Source of the DNA: CAYLNH01 sp964384625
GTDB lineage: Bacteria; Verrucomicrobiota; Lentisphaeria; JABSQK01
Assembly (NCBI GenBank): GCA_964384625.1
Contig: CAYLNH010000073.1
Coordinates: 1-26,372 of the forward strand
Length of the DNA stretch: 26,372 nucleotides
Reading direction: 5' to 3'
Below, one piece after another: positions 15,954 to 23,719 of the stretch (the stretch's first letter is position 1; every line of letters begins with the position of its first letter). A program made the position numbers and the translations under genes. The notes under the pieces were generated by a model. The model did not search any database. It was given only the letters and a program-made list of their open reading frames with translations, and was not told the origin of the DNA.

Positions 15954-15984
15954 AAAAATGGCCGTTTGTTCGGCCATTTTTTTT
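15954..15984 (+). terminator. Rho-independent terminator after the HU gene
   Basis: AAAAATGGCCG (15954-15964) pairs perfectly with CGGCCATTTTT (15971-15981) around the loop TTTGTT, and the T-run extends to 15984. It lies only 30 bases before the hisS start. Confidence 0.9.
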
Positions 15985-16014
15985 CGTTGCGGGTGATGCA
16001 ACAGGAGAGCTGCT

Positions 16015-17256
16015 TTGGCAAAGACAGAACCGATTCCCGGCACGTCCGACCTGTTCCCGGAGGAATGTTCGGAGTGGCAACTGCTGGAAAGCGCGGCCGC
16101 CCGGATCTTCCCCCGCTACGGGTACGGCGAGCTGCGGACGCCGGTGTTCGAGCGGACGGAGGTCTTCCTCCGCAGCATCGGCACCGAGACCGATATTGTT
16201 CAGAAAGAGATGTACACCTTCGAAGACCGCGGCGGCCGCAGTCTGACGCTGCGTCCAGAAGGCACGGCCGGCGTCCTCCGGGCGCTGGCGCACGCCGGCA
16301 TACCGCAGGGGGATGAGCGTCGCGTCTGGTATCTCGGCCCCATGTTCCGCGGCGAACGCCCGGCCGCCGGGCGACGGCGGCAGTTCCACCAGGTCGGCGC
16401 CGAATGCGTCGGCAAATGCGCCCCCGCCATCGATGTCGAGTGCATCATCCTGTTGATGGACTATCTGCGCGAGGTCGGTCTGCGCGACCTGCAGCTTCTG
16501 CTGAACACGCGCGGCGTCCTGGAAGACCGCACGGTCATCGCCGGCGAATTGAAAGAATTCTTTGCCGCCCGGCTGGACGCCATGTGCGACGACTGCCGGC
16601 GACGGCACGACACCAACATCTGGCGCATCCTCGACTGCAAGAACGAGGGCTGCCGGGACGTCGTCGAACAGGCGCCGAAGATTACCGACATGCTCTGCGA
16701 CAGCAGCCGGGACTACTTCAACACCGTCTGCGACCAACTCCGCAGCGTCGGCGTCGAATTCGCCCTCGACCCGAAACTGGTCCGCGGCCTGGACTACTAC
16801 GAACACACCGTATTCGAAGTCGTCTACGAAGGCATCGGCGCCCAGAACTCGGTGGCCGGCGGCGGACGCTATCAGATCACCCCGCCCGGCGTCAAGAAGC
16901 CGCTGGCGGGCGTCGGCTTTGCCGCCGGACTCGAACGCCTGCTGCTCGCCCGGGAAGACCTCGGCGTGACCCGGATGGCCGATTTCGGCGTCGATATCTA
17001 TCTGGTCGGCCTGGGCGACGAAGCCCGGCAGACCAACCTGCGCCTGGCGCAGGTCCTTCGCGCCGAGGGCAAACGCGTGATGATGGACCTCGAGGGGCGC
17101 GGCATGCGCAGCCAGCTGCGCACCGCCAATAAACTCAACGCCCGCCGTACCTACATCCTCGGCGAGGACGAACTGGCCCGCGGCGTCGTCGTCTGCAAGG
17201 ATATGCAGAGCTCGGAACAGGACGAGATCAAGCTCAGCAAACTGCTGCCAATGTAA
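16015..17256 (+). CDS. hisS: Histidyl-tRNA synthetase
   Basis: HisRS charges tRNA-His with histidine in the cytoplasm. The 413-residue protein is near the usual 420-430. It shows the class II core: PGTSDLFP (8-15), TLRPEGTA (78-85) and motif 2 from FRGERP to FHQ (111-126). It also has the histidine-binding LVRGLDYY (255-262) and the motif 3 region GGGRY...GVGFAAGLERLLL. The insertion contains Cys pairs (C191, C194, C208, C213) often seen in bacterial HisRS. The start is TTG with AGGAG about 7 bases upstream. aspS follows after 16 bp, so the two are probably one transcript. The terminator just upstream leaves little room for a separate promoter. Confidence 0.96.
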   Translation: MAKTEPIPGTSDLFPEECSEWQLLESAAARIFPRYGYGELRTPVFERTEVFLRSIGTETDIVQKEMYTFEDRGGRSLTLRPEGTAGVLRALAHAGIPQGDERRVWYLGPMFRGERPAAGRRRQFHQVGAECVGKCAPAIDVECIILLMDYLREVGLRDLQLLLNTRGVLEDRTVIAGELKEFFAARLDAMCDDCRRRHDTNIWRILDCKNEGCRDVVEQAPKITDMLCDSSRDYFNTVCDQLRSVGVEFALDPKLVRGLDYYEHTVFEVVYEGIGAQNSVAGGGRYQITPPGVKKPLAGVGFAAGLERLLLAREDLGVTRMADFGVDIYLVGLGDEARQTNLRLAQVLRAEGKRVMMDLEGRGMRSQLRTANKLNARRTYILGEDELARGVVVCKDMQSSEQDEIKLSKLLPM

Positions 17257-17272
17257 GCGAAGAAAGTACGCT

Positions 17273-19033
17273 ATGAACCCGACTCATAATTGTGGTGAAC
17301 TGCGCCGTGAAGACGCCGGTGCGAGTGTGGAACTTGTCGGCTGGGTCAATACCCGCCGGAATCTGGGCGGTCTGGTCTTCATCGATCTGCGCGACCGCAA
17401 CGGCGTGACGCAGGTCACCGTCAACCCCGACGCCGCCGCGGCCATGGCCGCGGCCAAACCTGTCCGCGACGAGTGGGTCATCGGTGTCCGCGGCATCGTC
17501 CGGACCCGCCCCGACGAAATGGTCAACCCGAAGATGGCCACCGGCGAAGTCGAAGTGGCCGTCACCGAATTGGCGGTCCTGAATCCGTCGAAGCCGATGC
17601 CGTACAACTTCAGCGATCCGCAGACCAACGAGGATGTCCGGCTCAAGTATCGCTACATCGAGATGCGCCGCGGCCGTATCGGCCGGAACCTGCGGTTCCG
17701 CAGCCGCGTCGCCATGTTCGTGCGCAACTACTTCGACCGCCACGATTTCACCGAAGTCGAAACCCCGATCCTCAGCAAGAGCACGCCGGAGGGCGCCCGG
17801 GACTACCTGGTTCCCAGCCGCATCTGGAACGGCAAGTTCTATGCCCTGCCCCAGGCGCCGCAGCAGTACAAGCAGATCCTGATGGTCGCCGGCATCGAGC
17901 GCTACTTCCAGATCGCCAAGTGCTTTCGCGACGAGGACCTGCGCGCCGACCGCCAGCCGGAATTCACCCAGATCGACGTCGAAATGTCCTTCGTCACCCC
18001 GGAAGACATCTACCGCATTGTCGAGGGCCTGGTGGTCGAGATCATCAGCGAGTTCAAAGGCGTCCACGTCGAACAACCGATCCCGCGCCTGACCTATCAG
18101 GACGCCATGGAGCGTTACGGCAGCGACAAGCCGGACACGCGCTTCGGCATGGAATTCTTCGACCTCGGCGACGTGCTCAAAGACTCCGAGTTCAAGGTGT
18201 TCAGCGGGACGCTGGCAAACGGCGGCGTGATCAAAGGCATTACCTGTCCCGGCCAGGCCGCCGCGGCCTCGCGGAAGGTCGTCGACCAGTGGACCGAATA
18301 CGTCAAGCAGTTCGGCGCCAAAGGCCTGGTCACCATCAAGATGGAAGCCGACGGCCCCGCGTCCGGCATCGCCAAGTTCCTGTCGGACGACGAACTCAAC
18401 GGCATCGTCGAAGCAGCCGGCGCCGGCGAAGGCGACATCATTCTGATCATCGCCGCCGACTGGAACACCACCTGCGAGGCCCTCGGCCGGCTGCGTCTGA
18501 AGCTCGCGGCCGAGGCCGGCATGATCCCCGAAGACCAGTTCAATCTGCTCTGGGTCACGGATTTTCCGCTGCTCGAGCGCGACGAAGAAAACGATCGCTG
18601 GTCCGCCATGCACCATCCGTTTACCAGTCCGAAGCCGGACGACGCCGACAAACTCGAGAGCGACCCGGGCAGCGTCCGGGCGCAGGCCTACGACATCGTC
18701 CTCAACGGTGTGGAGATCGGCGGCGGCAGCATCCGAATCCACAATTCCGATATACAGGCGCGCATGTTCAAGGCCCTCGGCATCAGCGACGAAGAAGCTC
18801 AGCTGCGCTTCGGCCATATTCTCGAAGCGCTGTCTCTCGGCGCCCCCCCGCACGGTGGACTGGCCATCGGCTTCGACCGGTTGATCATGCTGCTGCTGGG
18901 CGAAAACTCCATCCGCGATGTCATCGCCTTTCCCAAGACCACCAGCGCGTCGTGTCTGATGACCGCTTCCCCCAGCGACGTCGACGACGACCAGCTCGCA
19001 GAATTGGGTGTCAAGCTGCGGGACCAGGAATAA
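17273..19033 (+). CDS. aspS: Aspartyl-tRNA synthetase, bacterial type
   Basis: AspRS charges tRNA-Asp with aspartate. The 586-residue length is that of bacterial AspRS with the GAD insertion. The N-terminal OB-fold anticodon domain begins CGELRREDAG and includes GWVNTRRNLGGLVFIDLRDR. Class II motif 2 is FRDEDLRADRQPEFTQID. The GAD domain lies about 290-420, and motif 3 is GGLAIGFDRLIMLL near the C-terminus. Leu31 corresponds to the position that is Leu in discriminating AspRS such as E. coli and His in known non-discriminating enzymes. This suggests a tRNA-Asp-specific enzyme, though not decisively. It follows hisS by 16 bp, with a weak AAGAAAG ribosome site. It converges with thiI, with 55 bp between the two stops and no clear terminator. 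Confidence 0.97.
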   Translation: MNPTHNCGELRREDAGASVELVGWVNTRRNLGGLVFIDLRDRNGVTQVTVNPDAAAAMAAAKPVRDEWVIGVRGIVRTRPDEMVNPKMATGEVEVAVTELAVLNPSKPMPYNFSDPQTNEDVRLKYRYIEMRRGRIGRNLRFRSRVAMFVRNYFDRHDFTEVETPILSKSTPEGARDYLVPSRIWNGKFYALPQAPQQYKQILMVAGIERYFQIAKCFRDEDLRADRQPEFTQIDVEMSFVTPEDIYRIVEGLVVEIISEFKGVHVEQPIPRLTYQDAMERYGSDKPDTRFGMEFFDLGDVLKDSEFKVFSGTLANGGVIKGITCPGQAAAASRKVVDQWTEYVKQFGAKGLVTIKMEADGPASGIAKFLSDDELNGIVEAAGAGEGDIILIIAADWNTTCEALGRLRLKLAAEAGMIPEDQFNLLWVTDFPLLERDEENDRWSAMHHPFTSPKPDDADKLESDPGSVRAQAYDIVLNGVEIGGGSIRIHNSDIQARMFKALGISDEEAQLRFGHILEALSLGAPPHGGLAIGFDRLIMLLLGENSIRDVIAFPKTTSASCLMTASPSDVDDDQLAELGVKLRDQE

Positions 19034-19088
19034 CGCCACTCCACTGGGCTTAGCTCAGGGGCACCGCTTGCAGTCTCCTCATTCTCCG

Positions 19089-20303
19089 TCAGGACAGCGG
19101 CAGTTCCTCAATCGTATGCAGGCACAGCTCCAGCAATTCCTGCTGGTCGAGCTTCGCCTCTTCCTCTTCGACGATGTGGAGTTTCGCATTCGTCGCCGGC
19201 CGCGGCGGTTGAAACACCGTGCAGCTGTCGGGACACTGCACGTTGGACAACTCCAGCGTGCCGATGTGCCGGGCGATGTCGGTGGTCTGCACCTTGTCGA
19301 TCCCCAGCAACGGGCGCAGCACAAGCATGTCCGTGGCGCGATTGATCACGTCCAGGTTCGGCACGGTCTGACTGGCTACCTGCCCGACGGATTCGCCGGT
19401 AACCAGAGCCGGGCGCTTGCGACGCCCGGCCAGTTCCGCCGCAACCCGGAACATCAGGCGGCGGTAGAGCACCGTGCGCAGGCGTTCGTTGCAGTTGTCG
19501 CGAATGAGCTTCTGGGCTTCGGCAAGATTGCAGGCGAACAGCTTGCCGGGCGTCTGCCATTCGTTCAGCACCTTGGCGATGCCGGCCACCTTATCCAGCA
19601 GTTCCATCGTCGTGTAGGGGTAGCTGTGGAAGGTCAGGTAGTCCAGACGACAGCCGCGGCTCTGCATCAGGTGTGCCGCAACGGGCGAGTCGATGCCGCC
19701 GGACAGCAAGACCAGGGCCGGCGCCGCGGTACCCGTCGGCAACCCGCCGGGCGCCGGGATCTCGTCGAACGAGAGAAATGCCCGCTTCTCGCGGATCTCC
19801 AGGTAGATGGTCAGTTCCGCGTTGCTCAGGTCTACCTTGAGCTGCGGGTACTGCTCCAGCAGGCGATCGGCAAAGTGGATCTCCACTTCTTTGGCGCGCA
19901 TCGGGAAGTCCTTGTTGCTGCGCCGACACCGCATGCGGTACGTCACCGTGTCGCCGGAGAACTGCTCCAGCATCTTGGGGAAGTAGCCGAAGATCGTCTC
20001 CTCCAGTGCCTCAAGGGATACCTCGGTACTGATGCCGATAGAGGCGGACGTCAGACCGAATACCTTGGGAATGCCCTCGCGGATGCCGGCCATCTGCTCC
20101 GCGCTGAACGACCCGCCGGCGGCCAGCTCCAGGAAAACACGGCCCCGTTCGCGGCGGCATTTGATGCCGTCAACGCCGGCCAGGGCGCGATGGATGCCTT
20201 CCATCAGGATCTGCTCGAAACGTGCGCGGTTGCCCTTCTTCAGGGCGAGCTCGCCGTAGCGGCAAACGACGGAGTCATAGGGGATGTCGGGCAGGTTGTT
20301 CAC
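19089..20303 (-). CDS. thiI: tRNA 4-thiouridine synthase ThiI (no rhodanese domain)
   Basis: ThiI adenylates U8 of tRNA for sulfur transfer to make 4-thiouridine, and in some species supports thiamine thiazole synthesis. The N-terminal ferredoxin-like domain contains CRYGELALKKGNR, followed by THUMP (about 60-170). The PP-loop is SGGIDSP (about 201-207), with ESVGQVASQT around 304-313. A C-terminal CPDSC (about 357-361) occupies the place of the conserved catalytic Cys. At 404 residues it lacks the C-terminal rhodanese domain of the E. coli enzyme, as in the shorter Bacillus type. Start choice: AAGAAGG is 7 bases before the GTG at 20303 but only 1 base before an upstream GTG at 20309, so 20303 is preferred. 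Confidence 0.94.
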   Translation of the reverse strand: MNNLPDIPYDSVVCRYGELALKKGNRARFEQILMEGIHRALAGVDGIKCRRERGRVFLELAAGGSFSAEQMAGIREGIPKVFGLTSASIGISTEVSLEALEETIFGYFPKMLEQFSGDTVTYRMRCRRSNKDFPMRAKEVEIHFADRLLEQYPQLKVDLSNAELTIYLEIREKRAFLSFDEIPAPGGLPTGTAAPALVLLSGGIDSPVAAHLMQSRGCRLDYLTFHSYPYTTMELLDKVAGIAKVLNEWQTPGKLFACNLAEAQKLIRDNCNERLRTVLYRRLMFRVAAELAGRRKRPALVTGESVGQVASQTVPNLDVINRATDMLVLRPLLGIDKVQTTDIARHIGTLELSNVQCPDSCTVFQPPRPATNAKLHIVEEEEAKLDQQELLELCLHTIEELPLS

Positions 20304-20330
20304 GATCACCTTCTTGATTCAGGGGCCCAT

Positions 20331-20358
20331 ACTGTAGGCCGACAGTCCCACTTGTAAA
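20331..20358 (-). promoter_or_regulatory. Candidate promoter of thiI
   Basis: On the minus strand, TTTACA (20358-20353) and TACAGT (20336-20331) are 16 bp apart. They lie about 30 bp before the preferred thiI start. Predicted from consensus only. Confidence 0.45.
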
Positions 20359-20570
20359 GAACGCGGCTTCGCATCGATTGCGCTGTCGGGCAACGGTGCC
20401 GGAACCCGAAAGGTAATCGGTGATTCGTCACAGGATGTGCGCTGCCGGACGAAGTGAACGGCAATTGCCAACGCCAACGCCGCGCCCGCCTCTGCCGAAC
20501 TCTGCGGTCCGGCGGGGAAACCGTCTGAGGGCGTTTGTCGGAAGCCCATCCAGGCCATAGGGTTTAGCAA

Positions 20571-20580
20571 GACAATTGTC
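20571..20580. promoter_or_regulatory. 10-bp palindrome touching the ribosome site of the URO-D-like gene
   Basis: GACAATTGTC is a perfect palindrome immediately followed by the AGGAG ribosome site (20581-20585). It could be a small operator, but a 10-bp palindrome can occur by chance. The remaining DNA between thiI and this site holds no recognisable gene. Confidence 0.25.
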
Positions 20581-20592
20581 AGGAGTCCTTCT

Positions 20593-21621
20593 ATGAACAG
20601 CAGAGAACGCATCCGCGCCATCATCAACCGTGAAGACACCGATCGTTCCGGGTTCTGGCTCGGCAATCCGCACGGTGATACCTGGCCGCTGTATCACGAG
20701 TATTTCGGCACGGACACCAACGAAGAACTGCGCGTGAAGCTCAACGACGATTTCCGTTGGATCTGCCCGCAATTCTGTGCCGACGCCTATCAGCACCCGG
20801 ACGGCAAAGGCATGTTCGACGCCGGCCTGGACAAGAAGATGCACGGCATGGCCGGTCCGTTTGCGGATACCGAAGATGTTGACGAGGTCCATGCGTGGGA
20901 CTGGCCGAACCCGGATTATCTGAATTTCGAGTCGTGCCTCGAAGCCCTGCGAAACGCCGGCGACTACTACCGCGCCAGCGGCTTCTGGACCTGCTTTTAC
21001 CACAATGTCATGGACCTCTTCGGCATGGACAACTACATGATGAAGATGTACCTGAACCCCGACGTGGTGCAGGCCGTGACCGACCGCGTCTGCGGGTTCT
21101 ACTACGAAGCCAACGAACGCTTCTTCGCGCAAGCCGGCGACCTGGTCGACGGCTTTTTCTTCGGCAACGACTTCGGCACACAACTGGACCTGATCTGCGG
21201 TCCGGAGCAGTTCGACCAGTTCATCATGCCGTGGTTCAAGAAATTCACCGATCAGGCGCACGCGCACGGATATCAGGCGATCCTCCACTCCTGCGGTGCG
21301 ATCCATCGGGTCATCGGCCGTTTGATCGACGCCGGCGTCGACTGTCTGCATCCGCTGCAGGCATTGGCCCGCGACATGGATGCGGCAACGCTCGCCCGCG
21401 ACTTCAAAGGCAGGATCTCCTTCCTCGGCGGCATCGACACGCAGGACCTCCTGGTGCACGGCACGCCGGATCAGATTCGCGCCGACGTCCGGCGCGTCAA
21501 GGACCTCCTTGGCCCGCATTTGATCGTCAGCCCGAGTCATGAAGCGCTGCTGCCGAACGTGCCGCCGGCGAACGTCGAGGCCATGGCCGCTGCCGCTGTT
21601 CAATCGCCGCGCTGCGCGTGA
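20593..21621 (+). CDS. Uroporphyrinogen decarboxylase-like (URO-D/MtaA superfamily) protein
   Basis: This 342-residue cytoplasmic protein has a URO-D-type barrel. Members of this branch include heme-pathway HemE and the corrinoid methyltransferases MtaA/MtbA/CmuA. The start (MNSRERIRAIINREDTDR) and the ending 'SPSHEALLPNVPPANVEAM' are typical of the broad URO-D family found in many copies in PVC bacteria. HSC at 232-234 matches the His-x-Cys zinc pair of the methyltransferase branch, and the HemE N-terminal arginine motif is not obvious. Methyl transfer or demethylation is therefore likelier than heme synthesis, but the substrate is unknown. No corrinoid protein or partner methyltransferase is nearby. 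The ATG has AGGAG 7 bases upstream. Confidence 0.85.
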   Translation: MNSRERIRAIINREDTDRSGFWLGNPHGDTWPLYHEYFGTDTNEELRVKLNDDFRWICPQFCADAYQHPDGKGMFDAGLDKKMHGMAGPFADTEDVDEVHAWDWPNPDYLNFESCLEALRNAGDYYRASGFWTCFYHNVMDLFGMDNYMMKMYLNPDVVQAVTDRVCGFYYEANERFFAQAGDLVDGFFFGNDFGTQLDLICGPEQFDQFIMPWFKKFTDQAHAHGYQAILHSCGAIHRVIGRLIDAGVDCLHPLQALARDMDAATLARDFKGRISFLGGIDTQDLLVHGTPDQIRADVRRVKDLLGPHLIVSPSHEALLPNVPPANVEAMAAAAVQSPRCA

Positions 21622-21666
21622 GGCGGTGGGGCGGCGTCCCGAGGTCTGGAATCTCAACTGGATTCG

Positions 21667-21707
21667 GAACCGGATCGGCGGCGTCGATTGCAGGCGACTG
21701 CAGTCGA
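21667..21707 (+). repeat. Dispersed 41-bp repeat, direct copy
   Basis: This is the partner of 14586-14627 in the opposite orientation. It starts GAACCGGATCGGC and ends CGACTGCAGTCGA, with one indel and a few substitutions between copies. It lies between the URO-D-like gene and the permease promoter. Confidence 0.65.
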
Positions 21708-21784
21708 TGGCCCGCACCCCCGCATTCTGCCCGCCAGACAGCAGATTTGTCCGCGGAGAAAAGCTGTCTGAGCAATTCTGCGCG

Positions 21785-21814
21785 TTAGCATTCCACGCGG
21801 TTCTCCGCTATAAT
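21785..21814 (+). promoter_or_regulatory. Promoter of the ABC-2-type permease gene
   Basis: A perfect -10 TATAAT (21809-21814) has TTAGCA (21785-21790) 18 bp upstream as -35. The predicted start is near 21821, so the in-frame GTG at 21823 is too close to be translated and the ATG at 21868 is favoured. Confidence 0.65.
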
Positions 21815-21867
21815 AATGTGGTGTGCGGGGCAAGTGTTGCTGGCCGTTAATCCAGAGCAGGAACCGG

Positions 21868-23460
21868 ATGACACTCATATTTGCGTTGCTCGGAAAAGAG
21901 TTCTTCCTGAAACCGCGAGACAAATGGTTCCACGTCAAGCGGCTGCTCTACGTTGCCGTGGGCGGGGTCATTGTGCTGCTGGTCTTTGCGCACCAGTGGC
22001 ACGGCCGTTCCAACAAAGCCGGGCTGATCATGTTCGAATGGCTGAGTCTGATGGTAATCGCCGCCGCCTTCCTGGTCGGCCCGTATGTCTCGGCAGCAGC
22101 CATTGTTTCAGAAAAGGAAGCGGGCACATTCAATCTGTTGCTGTTGTCGGACATCTCCGTCGCGCAGTTTCTGGTCAGCAAACTGACGTCCGCAGTGGTG
22201 GCAACCTGCCTGGGGGTGGCGTCAACGGTACCGCTGTTCATCCTCTGCGTCAGCCTTGGCGGCATCAGCGTGCAGCAGGTGCTGCTGGCCTTTCCGATTC
22301 TGTTGTCGACAATCTTCTCCGGCGCCTGTCTGGGGGTACTGGTGTCCTGCTTCCTGGCTCGCGAGGTGCGGATGCAGGGATATGTCGCGATTGCCGCCGG
22401 CGCGTATTTTCTGGCGTTGCCCGCGGCAATCGGGCTGGTCGGACACTACCTGGATTTCGACGGCCGCAAGGTACTGGTTGTCGTTTCCTCCGGGATGGCG
22501 ATGCGGACGATTGCCCGGGCGGAGCACCTGGACCTCATTGGTTGGAACTGCCTGTACAACATTGCGGTCGGCCTGCCGTTGCTGCCGCTGTCGTGGCGGC
22601 TGCTGCCGGCGCTCCATCGCCGGCCGGGCGGGGCCGCCGCGATGCTGACGCACCTGCGGCGCAAGACCGGGTTGACCCGATCGTTCGTGCGGCGCCAGGA
22701 ACGGCCCGCGATTTCCGGCAATCCGGTAACCTGGAAGGACCTGCACATCCATTACGGCGGCGAAACCGGCGGCTGGAAACGCCTGGCCCTCGGCAGTGTT
22801 CTCACAACGCTGGCGGTAATCTTCGGTTACGCCGTTGTGGCGTCGCTGCCGAACAGCAGAATCCAGTTTGAAGTCCTGCGGCTGTGGTGGTTGATCATGT
22901 TGTTTCTGACGCTGCTGTGCGGTATTAACTACCTCTACGGCACACTCAGTCGCGCCGCCCACTGCTGCAGTCGCGAGAAACAGCGGCGCACCCTCGAGCT
23001 CCTGCTGACGACGGACGTCAGCGGCTACAGCATCGTCACCGGCAAGAGCAACGCCATCAGTCTGGCGCTGCTGCCGTGGATCGTCGGGTTCGCCTGTTCG
23101 AGCATCGGTTTTCTGTTCTTCTCGCTGCTGCAGCCCGAATTCGAGATGATGTATGTGCTGATCGCCGCCGCGGTGATTCTGAATCTGGTGTGCATGGTCT
23201 TCGCCTACGAGTACATCGCCATTTACATCTCGATGCGCGTCGACCGCTACGCCACGGCCGCGGCGCTCAGCGGGTTCGTCGCGTGGTATGTGGTCGGCAA
23301 CCTGATCCTGGGGTTGATCGCGGCGGTCTTGTTCCCGTTCACGTTTTATCTCAGCGTGATCGCCGCACCGGTGGCCGGTCCCGTGCTGATCGGACACTAT
23401 TTCCGCCGGCGCCTGATCCGCGAGTTCCCGTTGATCTCCAAGCTTGGGCTGCGGTACTGA
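21868..23460 (+). CDS. ABC-2-type transporter permease with two membrane halves
   Basis: This is a 530-residue integral membrane protein with about 12 hydrophobic segments in two halves. Each half carries the ABC-2 permease hallmark after its first helices: 'SEKEAGTFNLLLLSDIS' in the first and 'REKQRRTLELLLTTDVSG' in the second. The central hydrophilic stretch (about 245-305) separates the two, so this looks like an internal duplication or fusion of two permease subunits. Such proteins pair with a cytoplasmic ATPase to export substrates, but no ATPase gene adjoins it. The ATG at 21868 follows AGGA by 5 bases. It stands alone, with a gene-free 259-bp gap behind it. The substrate is unknown. 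Confidence 0.85.
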   Translation: MTLIFALLGKEFFLKPRDKWFHVKRLLYVAVGGVIVLLVFAHQWHGRSNKAGLIMFEWLSLMVIAAAFLVGPYVSAAAIVSEKEAGTFNLLLLSDISVAQFLVSKLTSAVVATCLGVASTVPLFILCVSLGGISVQQVLLAFPILLSTIFSGACLGVLVSCFLAREVRMQGYVAIAAGAYFLALPAAIGLVGHYLDFDGRKVLVVVSSGMAMRTIARAEHLDLIGWNCLYNIAVGLPLLPLSWRLLPALHRRPGGAAAMLTHLRRKTGLTRSFVRRQERPAISGNPVTWKDLHIHYGGETGGWKRLALGSVLTTLAVIFGYAVVASLPNSRIQFEVLRLWWLIMLFLTLLCGINYLYGTLSRAAHCCSREKQRRTLELLLTTDVSGYSIVTGKSNAISLALLPWIVGFACSSIGFLFFSLLQPEFEMMYVLIAAAVILNLVCMVFAYEYIAIYISMRVDRYATAAALSGFVAWYVVGNLILGLIAAVLFPFTFYLSVIAAPVAGPVLIGHYFRRRLIREFPLISKLGLRY

Positions 23461-23487
23461 GGGCCGCGGCCTTCTCGGGACCGCCGA

Positions 23488-23526
23488 CCAGGCCGGAACT
23501 CCCCGGCTGCCGGCACGCCGGCCTGG
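23488..23526 (+). repeat. GC-rich hairpin after the permease gene
   Basis: CCAGGCCGG (23488-23496) is the exact reverse complement of CCGGCCTGG (23518-23526), with a smaller CCGG pairing inside. It could help end permease transcription, although no T-run follows. Confidence 0.4.
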
Positions 23527-23593
23527 CGCCGCGCCAAACCGGCGGCAGATCATTGTGCGGTAAATGCCGCTTGACGCCTTTCCATCTGCGGAA

Positions 23594-23618
23594 GCCGGAC
23601 TATTATACGCACTCCGGC
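23594..23618. promoter_or_regulatory. Inverted repeat around an AT-rich core upstream of nfnAB
   Basis: GCCGGA (23594-23599) and TCCGGC (23613-23618) flank CTATTATACGCAC, which contains -10-like TATTAT and TTATAC. No good -35 sits at the right distance, so this may be an activator-dependent promoter or an operator. It lies about 100 bp before the nfnAB start. The rest of the 23461-23719 gap holds no gene. Confidence 0.35.
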
Positions 23619-23719
23619 CTGATCTTCCGGGCAATCCTGCCGTACATCTGCCCCGCTCCAGGCCGACGTCCCGATGTACGCATTTGAAGTAGCTGCACCA
23701 GTGTAATGGAGTTTAGTTC

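Noticed and set aside
20539..20567. TTGTCG/TAGGGT as a promoter for the URO-D-like gene
   Set aside because: The area has near-17-bp spacing, but the -10 matches the consensus at only three positions, too weak to annotate.
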